From: Acanthosepion pharaonis
Taxonomy: Eukaryota > Mollusca > Cephalopoda > Sepiida > Sepiidae
Length of the DNA stretch: 64,000 nucleotides
Direction: 5' to 3'
NCBI GenBank assembly: GCA_903632075.3
Contig: CAHIKZ030004540.1
Coordinates: forward strand, 412,501 to 476,500
In this document: positions 12,371 through 24,790 of the stretch, piece by piece
Layout of the letters: every line of letters starts with the position of its first letter
How positions within the stretch are numbered: the first letter of the stretch is position 1
Made by a program: the position numbers and the translations under genes
The notes under the pieces: model-generated
The model's database searches: none
Told to the model about the DNA's origin: nothing
Seen by the model: only the letters and a program-made list of their open reading frames with translations

Positions 12371-14519
12371 TTTATTATATATGAATTGACATTGCTTCTT
12401 TGGTAAGATAGCAGAGTGGTTTCCTGTTGTCTTCAACATGGTTTTGAATTCAAGCAGTCCTCTTCACATGTTCCATTTCTTTATTATATATGAATTGACA
12501 TTGCTTCTTTGGTAAGATAGCAGAGTGGTTTCCTGTTGTCTTCAACATGGTTTTCAATTCAGAGCAGTCCTCTTCACATGTTCCATTTCTTTATTATATA
12601 TGAATTGACATTGCTTCTTTGGTAAGATAACAGAGTGGTTTCCTGTTGTCTTCAACATGGTTTTTGAATTCAGAGCAGTCCTCTTCACATGTTCCATTTC
12701 TTTATTATATATGAATTGACATTGCTTCTTTGGTAAAGATAGCAGAGTGGTTTCCTGTTGTCTTCAACATGGTTTTTTCAATTCAGAGCAGTCCTCTTCA
12801 CATGTTCCATTTCTTTTTATTATATATGAATTGACATTTGCTTCTTCTTTGGTAAGATAGCAGAGTGGTTTCTATTTGTCTTCAACATGGTTTTCAATTC
12901 AAACAGTCCTCTTCATATTTTTCTTTATTATATAATTGAATTGCTTCTTTGGTAAGATAGCAGTGGTTTCCTGTTGTTCTTCAACATGGTTTTCAATTCA
13001 GAGCAGTCCTCTTCACATGTTCCATTTTTTTATATATGAATTGACATTGCTTCTTCTTTGGTAAGATAGCAGAGTGGTTTCCTGTTGTCTTCAACATGGT
13101 TTTCAATTCAGAGCAGTCCTCTTCACATGTTCCATTTCTTTTATTATATATGAATTGACATTGCTTCTTTGGTAAGATAGCAGAGTGGTTTCCTGTTGTC
13201 TTCAACATGGTCTTTTTTCAATTCAGAGCAGTCCTCTTCACATGTTCCATTTCTTTATTATATATGAATTGACATTGCTTCTTTTGGTAAGATAGCAGTG
13301 GTTTCCTGTTGTCTTCAACATGGTTTTAATTCAGACCAGTCCTCTTCATGTTCCATTTCTTTTATTATATGAATTGACATTGCTTCTTTTGGTAAAGATA
13401 GCAGTGGTTTCCTGTTGTCTTCAACATGGTTTGAATTTTCTTCATTCAGAACAGTCCTCACATGTTCCATTTCTTTATTATATATGAATTGACATTGCTT
13501 CTTTGGTAAGATAGCAGAGTGGTTTCCTGTTGTCTTCAACATGGTTTTCAATTCAGAGCAGTCCTCTTCACATGTTCCATTCTTTTTTATATATGAATTG
13601 ACATTGCTTCTTTGGTAAATAGCAGAGTGGTTTCCTGTTGTCAGAGCAGTCCATGGTTCCATTTTTTTTTATTTTTGAATTGACAGATTTTGGCAGCAGA
13701 GTGGTTTCTGTTGTCTTCAACATGTTCCATTTCCATTTTTATTATATATGAATTGACATTGCTTCTTTGGTAAAGATAGCAGAGTGGTTTCCTGTTGTCT
13801 TCAACATGGTTTTTGAATTCAGAGCAGTCCTCTTCACATGTTCCATTTCTTTATTATATATGAATTGACATTGCTTCTTTGGTAAGATAGCAGAGTGGTT
13901 TCCTGTTGTCTTCAACATGGTTTTCAATTCAAACAGTCCTCTTCATTCATGTTCCATTTCTTTATTATATATGAATTGACATTACTTCTCTTTGGTAAGA
14001 TAGCAGAAGTGGTTTCCTGTTGTTTCAACATGGTTTTCAATTCAAACAGTCCTCTTCATGTTCCATTTCTTTATTATATATGAATTGACATTGCTTCTTT
14101 GGTAAAAGATAGCAGAGTGGTTTCCTGTTGTTCAACATGGTTTTCAATTCAGAACAGTCCTCTTCACATGTTCCATTTCTTTATTATATGAATTGACATT
14201 GCTTCTTTGGTAAGATAGCAGAGTGGTTTCCTGTTGTCTTCAACATGGTTTTGAATTCAGAGCAGTCCTCTTCACATGTTCCATTTCTTTATTATATATG
14301 AATTGACATTGCTTCTTTGGTAAGATAGCAGAGTGGTTTCTGTTGTCTTCAACATGGTTTTCAATTCAGAGCAGTCCTCTTCATGTTCCATTTCTTTATT
14401 ATATATGAATTGACATTGCTTCTTTGGTAAGATAGCAGAGTGGTTTCTGTTGTCTTCAACATGGTTTTCAATTCAAGCAGTCCTCTTCCATGTTCCATTT
14501 CTTTTTTATATATGAATTG

Positions 14520-14860
14520 ACATTGCTTCTTTGGTAAGAGTTGTCCTGTTTCAATTCAGAACAGTCCTCTTTCATGTTCCATTTCTTTATATATATGAAT
14601 TGACATTGCTTCTTTGGTAAGATAGCAGTGGTTTCCTGTTGTCTTCAACATGAATTTCCATTCTTTTTGAATTGACATTGCTTCTTTTCCATTTCTGTTG
14701 TCTTATGGTTTTATATGAATTATTCCATTTCTTTATATTGCTTCTTTGGTAAGATAGAGTGGTTTCTGTTGTCTTCAACATGGTTTTCAATTCAGAGCAG
14801 TCCTCTTCATGTTCCATTTCTTTTATTTATATGAATTGACATTGCTTCTTTGGTAATATA
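14520..14860. repeat. Scrambled A units
   Basis: The segment is a run of truncated copies. The core of the unit is interrupted twice by 'atttctgttgtctta' and 'ttatattgcttc'-type fusions. A normal array lies on either side, and I see nothing coding. Confidence 0.7.
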
Positions 14861-17039
14861 GTGGTTTTCCTGTTGTCTTCAACATGGTTTTCAATTGACA
14901 GTCCTCTTCACATGTTCCATTTCTTTATTATATATGAATTGACATTGCTTCTTTGGTAAGATAGCAGTGGTTTCCTGTTGTCTTCAACATGGTTTTCAAT
15001 TCAGAGCAGTCCTCTTCACATGTTCCATTTCTTTATTATATATGAATTGACATTGCTTCTTTGGTAAGATAGCAGAGTGGTTTCCTGTTGTCTTCAACAT
15101 GGTTTTCAATTCAGAGCAGTCCTCTTCACATGTTCCATTTCTTTATTATATATGAATTGACATTGCTTCTTTGGTAAGATAGCAGAGTGGTTTCCTGTTG
15201 TCTTCAACATGGTTTGAATTCAAGCAGTCCTCTCTACATGTTCCATTTCTTTATTATATATGAATTGACATTGCTTCTTTGGTAAAAGATAGCAGAGTGG
15301 TTTCCTGTTGTCTTCAACATGGTTTTCAATTCAGAGCAGTCCTCTTCACATGTTCCATTTCTTTATTATATATGAATTGACATTGCTTCTTTGGTAAGAT
15401 ATAGAAGTGGTTTCCTGTTGTCTTTCAACATGGTTTTCAATTGAGAATTGACAGTCCTCTTCACATGGTTCATTTCTTTATTATGGTCGAATTCAGGAGC
15501 ATTGTTCCATTTGCTTCTTTGGTAAGATAGCATATGGTTTCCTGTTGTCTAACATGGTTTTCAATTAGAGCAGTCCTCTTCATGTTCCATTTCTTTATTA
15601 TATATGAATTGACATTGCTTCTTTGGTAAGATAACTGAGTGGTTTCTGTTGTCTTCAACATGGTTTTGAATTCAGAGCAGTCCTCTCTTCATGTTCCATT
15701 TTCTTTATTATATATGAATTGACATTTGCTTCTTTGGTAAGATAGCAGAGTGGTTTTCCTGTTGTCTTTCAACATGGTTTTCAATTCAGAGCAGTCCTCT
15801 TCACATGTTCCATTTCTTTATTATATATGAATTGACATTGCTTCTTTGGTAAGATAGTGAGTGGTTTCCTGTTGTCTTCAACATGGTTTTCAATTCAGAG
15901 CAGTCCTCTTCACATGTTCCATTTCTTTATTATATGAATTGACATTTGCTTCTTTGGTAAGATAGCAGAGTGGTTTCCCTGTTGTCTTCAACATGGTTTT
16001 TCAATTCAGAGCAGTCCTCTTCACATGTTCATTTCTTTATTATATATGAATTGACATTGCTTCTTTAGTAAGATAGCAGAGTGGTTTCCTGTTGTCTTCA
16101 ACATGGTTTTCAATTCAGAGCAGTCCCTCTTCACATGTTCCATTTCTTTATTATATATGAATTGACATTGCTTCTTTGGTAAGATAGCAGAGTTCCATTT
16201 TCCTGTTGTCTTCAACATGGTTTTCAATTCAGAGCAGTCCTCTTCATGTTCCATTTCTTTATTATATATGAATTGACATTGCTTCTTTGGTAAAGATACA
16301 TGCAAGTGGTTTTTCCTGTTGTCTTCAACATGGTTTTTCAATTCAGAGCAGTCCTCTTCACATGTTCCATTTCTTTATTATATATGAATTGACATTGCTT
16401 CTTTTGGTAAGATAGCAGAGTGGTTTCCTGTTGTCTTCAACATGGTTTTCAATTCAGAGCAGTCCTCTTCACTTTATTATATATGAATTTTGCTTTTTTA
16501 AGATAGCAGAGTGGTTTCCTGTTGTCTTCAACATAGTTTTGACATTATTCCATTTCTTTTTATTATATATGAATTGACATTGCTTCTTTGGTAAAGATAG
16601 CAGAGTGGTTTCCTGTTGTCTTCAACATGGTTTTCAATTCAGAGCAGTCCTCTTCACATGTTCCATTTCTTTATATATGAATTGACATTGCTTCTTTGGT
16701 AAAGATAGCAGAGTGGTTTCTGGGTTGTCTTCAACATGGTTTTCAATTCAAAGCAGTCCTCTTCATGTTCCATTTCTTTTTATTATATATGGAATTGACA
16801 TTGCTTCTTTGGTAAGATAAGAGTGGTTTCCTGTTGTCTTCAACATGGTTTTTCAATTCAGAGCAGTCCTCTTCACATGTTCCATTTTTTTTATTATATA
16901 TGAATTGACATTGCTTCTTTGGTAAGAGATAGAGTGGTTTCCTGTTGTCTTCAACATGGTTTTCAATTCAGAGCAGTCCTTCACATGTTCCATTTCTTTA
17001 TTATATATGAATTGGATTTGCTTTCTTTGGTAAGATAGC

Positions 17040-17720
17040 AGAGTGGTTTCAACTGGTTGTCTTCAACATGGTTTTTCAATTATGAAACAGTCCTTTTCAT
17101 TTCTTTATTATATATGAATTGACATTTTCTTTTTACATTATATTGTCTTCAACATGGTTTTCAATTCAAACAGTCCTTTCTTACATATTTCCATTTTTTT
17201 TTATATATGAATTGACATTACTTCTTTGGTAGATAGCAGAGTGGTTTCCTGTTGTCTTCAACATGTTTTTCAATTCAGAGCAGTCCCTCTTCACATGTTT
17301 CCATTTTTTTTATATGTAGTTGACATTGCTTCTTCTTTGGTAAGATAGCAGAGTGGTTTCCTGTTGTCTTCAACATGGTTTTTCAATTCAGCATGTTCCA
17401 GTCCTCTTCAAGATATTCCATTCATTTTTTATTATAGCAGTGAATTGACATTGCATTCTTTGGTAAGATAGCAGAGTGGTTTCCTGTTGTCTTCAACATG
17501 GTTTTTCAATTCAGAGCAGTCCTCTTCACATGTTCCATTTCTTTATTATATATGAATTGACATTGCTTCTTTGGTAAGATAGCAGAGTGGTTTCCTGTTG
17601 TCTTCAACATGGTTTTTCAATTAGGATAGTCCTCTTCATGTTCCATTTCTTTATTATATATGAATTGACTGTTGTCTTCAATATTTTCAATGTTCCATTT
17701 CTTATTATATGCTTCTTTTT
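17040..17720. repeat. Diverged and scrambled A units
   Basis: Poor units (about 17,050-17,200, 17,385-17,460 and 17,660-17,720) alternate with clean ones (17,461-17,640). A unit tail recurs as 'tgttgtcttcaatat' without its head. All words derive from A. Confidence 0.65.
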
Positions 17721-18779
17721 TGGTAAGATAGCAAGTGGTTTCCTGTTGTCTTCAACATGGTTTTCCAATTCAGAGCAGTCCTCTTCCATGTTCCATTTCT
17801 TTTATTATATATGAATTGACATTGCTTCTTTGGTAAGATAGCAGAGTGGTTTCCTGTTGTCTTCAACATGGTTTTCAATTGAGGAGCAGTCCTCTTCACA
17901 TGTTCCATTTCTTTATTATATATGAATTGACATTGCTTCTTTGGTAAAGATAGCAGAGTGGTTTCCTGTTGTCTTCTTAACATGGTTTTCAATTCAGAGC
18001 AGTATCCTCTTCACATGTTCCATTTCTTTATTATATATGAATTGACATTGCTTCTTTGGTAAGATAGCAGAGTGGTTTCCTGTTGTCTTCAACATGGTTT
18101 TCAATTCAGAGCAGTCCTCTTCATGTTCCATTTCTTTATTATATATGAATTGACGTACTTCTTTGGTAAGATAGCAGAGTGGTTTCCCTGTTGTCTTCAA
18201 CATGGTTTTTGAATTCAGAGCAGTCCTCTTCACATGTTCCATTTCTTTATTATATATGGAATTGACATTGCTTCTTTGGTAAGATAGCAGAGTGGTTCCT
18301 GTTGTCTTCAACATGGTTTTGAATTCAGAGCAGTCCTCTTCACATGTTCCATTTCTTTATTATATATGAATTGACATTGCTTCTTTGGTAAAGATAGCAG
18401 AGTGGTTTCCTGTTGCCTTCAACATGGTTTTCAATTCAGAGCAGTCCTCTTCACATGTTCCATTTCTTTTATTATATATGAATTGACATTGCTTCTTTGG
18501 TAAAGATAGCAGAGTGGTTTCCTGTTGTCTTCAACATGGTTTTCAATTCAGAGCAGTCCTCTTCACATGTTCCATTTCTTTATTATATATGAATTGACAT
18601 TGCTTCTTTGGTAAGATAGCCAGAGTGGTTTCCTGTTGTCTTCAACATGGTTTTCAATTCAGAGCAGTCCTCTCTACATGTTCCATTTCTTTATTATATA
18701 TGAATTGACATTGCTTCTTTTGGTAAGATAGCAGAGTGGTTTCCTGTTGTCTTCAACATGGTTTTCAATTCAGAGCAGT

Positions 18780-19300
18780 CCTCTTCCTTTTTATTATATA
18801 TGAATTGACATTCCATTTCTTTATTATATATGAATTGACATTGCTTCTTTGGTAAGATAGCAGAGTGGTTTCCTCTTGTCTTCAACATGGTTTTTCAATT
18901 CAGGCAGTCCTCTTCTTACATGTCCATTTCTTCTGACATGTTCCAGATTTCTTTGTTGTCTTCAACATGGTTTTCAATTCAGAGCGGTAAGATAGCCTCT
19001 TCACATCCTCTCCATGTTCCATTTCTTTTTTATTATATATGAATTGACATTGCTTCTTTGGTAAGATAGCAGAGTGGTTTCCTGTTGTCTTCAACATGGT
19101 TTTCAATTCAGAGCAGTCCTCTTCACATGTTCCATTTCTTTATTATATATGAATTTGATTCTTTTGGTGGATGCAGAGTGGTTCCTTTGTCTTCAAGATA
19201 GTTTTCAATTCAGCAGTCCTTTCACATGTTCCATTTCTTTAACATGTAATTGACATTTTCTTTTCAGAGCAGTCCTGTTGTCTTCTACATGTTTTCCATT
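18780..19300. repeat. A units with a 30-bp internal duplication, then scrambling
   Basis: A 22-bp word covering the TA core and 'gaattgacatt' occurs at 18,791-18,812 and again, identically, at 18,821-18,842, so the spacing is 30 bp. At 18,900-19,030 and 19,140-19,300 units are broken and rejoined in abnormal order. The 30-bp copy shows that slippage acts inside units as well as between them. Confidence 0.75.
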
Positions 19301-19559
19301 TCTTTATTATATATGAATTGACATTGCTTCTTTTGGTAAGATAGCAGAGTGGTTTTCCTGTTATCTTCAACATGGTTTTTAATTCAGAGCAGTCCTCTTC
19401 TACATGTTCCATTTCTTTATTATATATGAATTGACATTTCTTCTTTGGTAAGATAGCAAGTGGTTTCCTATTTGTAACAAACATAGTTTTCAATTCAGAG
19501 CAGTCCTCTTCATATTTCCATTCTTTATTATATGTGAACATTTGCTTCTTTGGTAAGAT

Positions 19560-20310
19560 ATAGAGTGGTTTCTGTTGTCTTCAACATGGTTTTAATTCAA
19601 ACAGTCCTCTTCATGTTCCATTTCTTTATTATATATGAATTGACATTGCTTCTTTGGTAATACTGAGAGTGGTTTCTGTTGTCTTCAACATGGTTTTCAA
19701 TTCAGACAGTCCTCTTCACATGTTCCATTTCTTTATTATATATGAATTGGATATTGCTTCTTTTGGTAAGATAGCAGAGTGGTTTTCGTTGTCTTCAATA
19801 TGCTTGAATTCAGATAGTCCTCACATGTTCCATTTCTTTTATTATATATGAATTGACATTGCTTTGGTAAGATAGCAGAGTGGTTTCTGTTGTCTTCAAT
19901 ATGGTTTTTGAATTCAGACAGTCCTCTCTCTATACAATTCCATTTCCCTTATTATATATGAAATTGACATTGCTTTGGTAAGATAGCAGAGTGGTTTCTG
20001 TTGTCTTCAAATATGGCTTTAAATTGGAGCAGTCCTCTTCATGTTCCATTTTTTTGTAAGATTGACATTTGCTTCTTTTGGTAAAAGATGGTGGTTCCTG
20101 TTTCTTCAACATGGTTTTTGAATTCAGAGCAGTCCTCTTCACATGTTCCATTTCTTTGTATATATATGAATTGACATTGCTTCTTTGGTAAGATAGCAGA
20201 GTGGTTTCTGTTGTCTTCAACATGGTTTTGAATTCAGAGCAGTCCTCTTCATGTTCCATTTCTTTATTATATGAATTGACATTGCTTCTTTGGTAAGATA
20301 GCAGAGTGGT
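19560..20310. repeat. Local A sub-type with 'gtttctgttg'
   Basis: In most units here 'gtttcctgttg' is shortened by one C to 'gtttctgttg' (19,566, 19,672, 19,886, 19,995, 20,207 and 20,308). The short form is sporadic elsewhere, so neighbouring units share it more than distant ones. That is expected from local duplication. The change sits in a short C run, where indel sequencing errors are also common. Confidence 0.5.
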
Positions 20311-21059
20311 TTCTGTTGTCTTCAACATGGTTTTTTTTTTGAATTCAGAGCAGTCCTCTTCCATGTTCCATTTCTTTATTATATATGAATTGACATTGCT
20401 TCTTTGGTAAAGATATGGTTTCCTGTTGTCTTCAACATGGTTTTGAATTGGTCCTTTCCATGTTCCATTCTTTATTATATTCATTGACATTGCTTCTTTT
20501 AAGATTCAGAGTGGTTTCCTGTTGTCTTCAACATGGTTTTTTCAATTCCAGTCCTTTCACATGTTTCCATTTCTTTATTATATATGAATTGACATTGCTT
20601 CTTTGGTAAGATAGCAAAGTGGTTTCCTGTTGTCTTTCAACATGGTTTTCAATTCAAACAGTCCTCTTCATGTTCCATTTTCTTTATTATATATGAATTG
20701 ACATTGCTTCTTTGGTAAGATAACAGAGTGGTTTCCTGTTGTCTTCAACATGGTTTTCAATTCAGAACAGTCCTCTTCACATGTTCCATTTCTTTATTAT
20801 ATGTGAATTGACATTGCTTCTTTGGTAAGATAGCAGAGTGGTTTCCTGTTGTCTTCAACATGGTTTTTGAATTCAGAGCAGTCCTCTTCACATGTTCCAT
20901 TTCTTTATTATATATGAATTGACATTTGCTTCTTTGGTAAGATAGCAGAGTGGTTTCTGTTGTCTTCAACATGGTTTTGAATTCAGAGCAGTCCTCTTCA
21001 TTTCCATTTCTTTATTATATATGAATTGACATTGCTTCTTTGGTAAGATAGCAGTGGTT

Positions 21060-22200
21060 TCTGTTGTCTTCTACATGCCTTTGAATTCAGAGCAGTCTCA
21101 CATGTTCTCCATTTTCTTTATTATATATGAGAATTGACATTGTTTTGGTAAGATAGGCAGATGGTTTCTGTTGTCTTCACATGGTTTTGAATTAGAGCAG
21201 TCCTTTCATATGTCTCCATTTCTTTATTATATATGAACTGACATTGCTTTTTGGTAAGATAGTAGAGTGGTTTTGTTGTCTTCAATATGGTTTTAGAATT
21301 CAGAGCAGTCCTCTCTGTATATGTTCCATTTCTTTATTATAGGCAAATTGACATTGTTTTTTTGGTAAAAAGATAGCAGTGGTTTCTGTTGTCTTAACAT
21401 GGTTTTGAATTCAGAGCAGTCCTCTTCATACGTTCCATTTCTTATTATATATGAATTGACATTGCTTCTTTTGTAAGATAGCAGAGTGGTTTCCTGTTGT
21501 CTTCAACATGGTTTTCAATTAGAGCAGTCCTCTTGTATGTTCATTTCTTTATTATATATGAAATGACATTGCTTCTTTGGTAAAGATAGCAGAGTGGTTT
21601 CCTGTTGTCTTCTTAACATGGTTTTGAATTCAGAGCAGTCCTCTTCACATGTTCCATTTTTTGTATATATGAATTGACATTGCTTCTTTGGTAAAAGATA
21701 TATATGTGGTTTCCTGTTGTCTTCAACATGGTTTTGAATTCAGAGCAGTACTCTTCACATGTTTCATTTTCTTTATTATATATGAATTGACATTGCTTCT
21801 TTGGTAAGATAGTAGATGGTTTCCTGTTGTCTTCTTTATGGTTTTGAATTCAAGCAGTCCTCTTCATATATTCCATTTTCTTTTTATTATATATGAATTG
21901 ATACTGGTTTTGGTAAGATAGCAGAGTGGTTTCTGTTGTCTTCACATGGTTTTGAATTCAGAGCAGTCCTTCACATGTTCCATTTCTTTATTATATATTC
22001 AGCTTCTTTGGTAAGATAGCAGGTGGTTTTCCTGTTGTCTTCAACATGGTTTTTTGAATTCAAACAATCTCTTCATGTTCCATTTCTTTTATTATATATG
22101 AGATGTGAGTGGTTTCTGTTTGCTTCTTTGAATTCAAGCATATTTCTTTGTTATGTGGTTCTTCTTTGGTAGTTGTCTTCAACATGGTTTTCAATTCAGA
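21060..22200. repeat. More diverged A units near the array end
   Basis: Units keep the A order but carry more substitutions and small deletions than upstream: 'ctacatgcct', 'ataggcagatgg', 'atgaactgac', 'gataggcaaattg', and a scrambled unit at 22,090-22,200. The rise in divergence precedes the mosaic zone that begins near 22,890. No gene is visible. Confidence 0.65.
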
Positions 22201-22889
22201 GCAGTCCTCTTCACATGTTTCATTTTCTTTATTATATATGAATTGACATTGCTTCTTTGGTAAAAATAGCAGAGTGGTTTCCTATTGTCTTCAACATGGT
22301 TTTTGAATTCAGGCAGTCCTCTTCCATGTTCCATTTCTTTTCTTATATGAATTTGACATTTGCTTCTTTGGTAAATAGCAAGTGGTTTCCTGTTATCTTC
22401 AACATGGTTTTTTCAATTCAGAGCAGTCCTCTTCACATATTCCATTTCTTTTGTATATGTGAATTGACATTTGCTTCTTTGGTAAGATAGCAGTGGTTTT
22501 CTGTTGTCTTCAACATGGTTTTTAATTCAAACAGTCCTCTTCATATTTCCATTTCTTTGTGTATATGAATTATTTGCTTTGGTAGATAACTTGAAGTGGT
22601 TTCCTGTTGTCTAACATGGTTTGAATTAAGAGCAGTCCTTCCATATTTCCATTTCTTTGTATATATGAATTGACATTGCTTCTTTGGTAAGATAGCAGAG
22701 TGGTTTCTGTTGTCTTCAACATGGTTTTGAATTCAGGTGATCCTCTTCATCTTCCATTTCTTTATTTATATGAATTGACATTGCTTCTTTGGTAAGATAG
22801 CAGATTGTTTCCTGTTGTCTTCAACATGGTTTTCAATTCAGAGCAGTCCTCTTCACATGTTCCATTTCTTTATTATATATGAATTGACA

Positions 22890-24790
22890 TTGCCACTTTT
22901 GGTAAGATAGCAGAGTGGTTTCCTGTTGTCTTCAACATGGTTTTCAATTCAGAGCAGTCCTCTTCACATGTTCCATTTCTTTTATTATACCGGATTGACA
23001 CCTTTGGAAAATACCAGAGTGGTTTGCTATTTACCCAACATGGTTTTCAATTCAGACCTGTCCTTCAGACATGGTTTCTTTTTATTAAATATGAAACATG
23101 GTTTATTTCAATTCAGCATGGGAGCAGTTTTCAATGTTCCATTTCTTTATTTATATGGATTGATATTGCCACCCAAAGAAATACAGAGTGGTTTCTATTT
23201 ACCCACAACATGGTTTTCAATTCAGAGCAGTGTCCTTCACATGTTCGATTTCACCCAATTATATATGAATTGACAGTCTGTCTTTGCCTATTTTTATTGG
23301 TTTCCTGTTGTTTTCAACATGGTTTTCATTCAGTTCCATTTCTTTTATTATATATGAATTGCCATTGTCCAACCCAGTCTGTCCACATGTATTTACCCCA
23401 CAGCTGGTTTTTTATTATATATGAATTGACATTGCTTCTTTGGTAAGATACAGAGTGGTTCCTGTTGTCTTCAACATGGTTTTGAATTCAGAGCAGTCTC
23501 TTCCATGTTCCATTTCTTTTATTATATATGAATTGACATTGACCTGTCCTTTTGGTAAAGATAACAGAGTCTGTCCTGTTGTCTTACCCATGGTGGAGGT
23601 TTTTTTCAATTCAGAGCAGTCCTTCTTCCTGTTCCATTTCTTTATTATATATGAATTGACATTGCTTCTGTCCTAACTATTTAAGTGGTTTCTGGAGGTT
23701 TTCAACATGGTTTTGAATTCAGATTGCCACCCAAGGAAATATGTTCCATTTCTGTTTATATATGAATTGACCCACAGCTGACATTGTCCTTCTCCTAGAC
23801 CGATTGCATGAGAAATACAACCCAGTCTGTCTTTGGTATTTACAGAGATGGTTTTGTTGCTGGAGGTTTTCCTCTTTCAGTTCCATTTCTTTATTAGATA
23901 TGAATTGCCATTGCTTCTTTGGTAACATAGCCCAGTCTGTCCTGTTGTTACCCACATGGTTTTAATTCAGCAGTCCTCTTCATGTTCCATTTCTTCCTTA
24001 TATACCGATTGCCACCTCTTTTGGAAAGATACAGAGTGGTTGTCCGTTTTCTTCTAACATGGTTTTCAATTCAGACAGTGTCCTTCTATTATATATGAAT
24101 TGCCATTGCTTCTTTGGAAATATAACCCAGTCTGTCCTGTTGTTTTCAATAACATGGTTTTCAATTCAGAGCAGTCCTCTTCACATGTTCCATTTCTAAG
24201 GAAATATGAATTGACATTGCTTCTTTTGGTAAGATAGCTGAGGTTTCCTGTTGTTTCAACATGTCCTTCCTAGACCTCTTCACACCCAATTCTTTACAAC
24301 ATGAGCAGTCTGTCCTCTTTACCCAATTCAGCTGGAGTTCCATTTCTTTTATTATATAGAATTGACATTGCCACCTTTGGAAAGATAGCCCAGTGGTTCC
24401 TGTTGTCTTCAACATGGTTTTCAATTCAGACCAGTCCTCTTCACATGTTCCATTTCTTTATTATATATGAATTGACAACCTTCTTTGGTAAGATTGAGTA
24501 TTTTCCCTGTTGTCTTCAACAGGTTTTCAATTCAGAACAGTCCCTTCCATGTTCCATTTCTTTATTATATATGAATTCCAGTCTGTCCTTTGGTAAGATA
24601 GCACAGCTGGAGGTTTTCATGGTTTCAATCTAGACAGTCCTCTCACATGTCCTTCTCCTATGACCGGATTGCCACTTTGGTAAGATACAGTGGTTTCTGT
24701 TGTTTTAGTTTTCAATTCTGAGCAGTCCTCTTCACATGTTCCATTTCAGAGGTTATATATGAATTGGATATTGCTTATTTCCTGGGATTT
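22890..24790. repeat. A/B mosaic transition zone
   Basis: Units here are chimeric at a scale of 10-40 bp. Around 22,989-23,042 an A frame carries B words (accggattgac, ggaaaatac, gctatttaccca). At 23,153-23,218 'gattgatattgccaccc' and 'tatttacccacaacatgg' join B and A in one unit. At 23,365-23,420 B words (aacccagtctgtcc, cacagctgg) lead straight into the A core. From 23,700 B words increase, and the last clear A core is at about 24,753-24,775. Patches switch mostly where the two units resemble each other. The zone could be gene conversion between neighbouring arrays, a record of B evolving from A, or an assembly or consensus blend of the two. There is no coding signal. Confidence 0.85.

Larger units (their letters stand above)
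1..22890. repeat. Family A satellite, left array (110-bp tandem unit)
   Basis: Head-to-tail copies of one AT-rich unit fill this stretch. Landmark words recur in fixed order: ttcacatgttcc, a TA-rich core (ttattatatatg), aattgacattgc, ttctttggtaagatagcag, agtggtttcctgttg, tcttcaacatgg, ttcagagcagtcc. The first two copies (1-110 and 111-220) show the 110-bp period directly. Length divided by period gives roughly 200 units, but many are shortened or rearranged. Variation is mainly in T-run length, gtaagata versus gtaaagata, loss of 'ca' in ttcacatg, and gaattcag versus caattcag. No ATG-initiated frame survives more than a few units because 110 is not a multiple of three and indels are frequent. 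Non-coding satellite is the only reading I can support. The array continues past the left window edge. Confidence 0.97.

Noticed and set aside
1..22490. Minus strand frames with MLKTTGNHSAILPKKQCQFI-type repeats as a gene family
   Set aside because: The 110-bp period shifts frame at each unit, so frames survive only where an indel makes a unit 108 or 111 bp. The peptide has no spaced Cys/His pattern of a zinc finger or other known repeat, and the same frame is never kept for long.
1..22890. Bacterial promoters, from the recurring 'ttgaca'
   Set aside because: TTGACA is part of the satellite unit and no fitting -10 hexamer stands 16-18 bp downstream. The context is eukaryotic satellite DNA.
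22890..24790. A third independent satellite family between A and B
   Set aside because: Almost every word in this zone can be assigned to A or B, so a mosaic explains it better than a new family.
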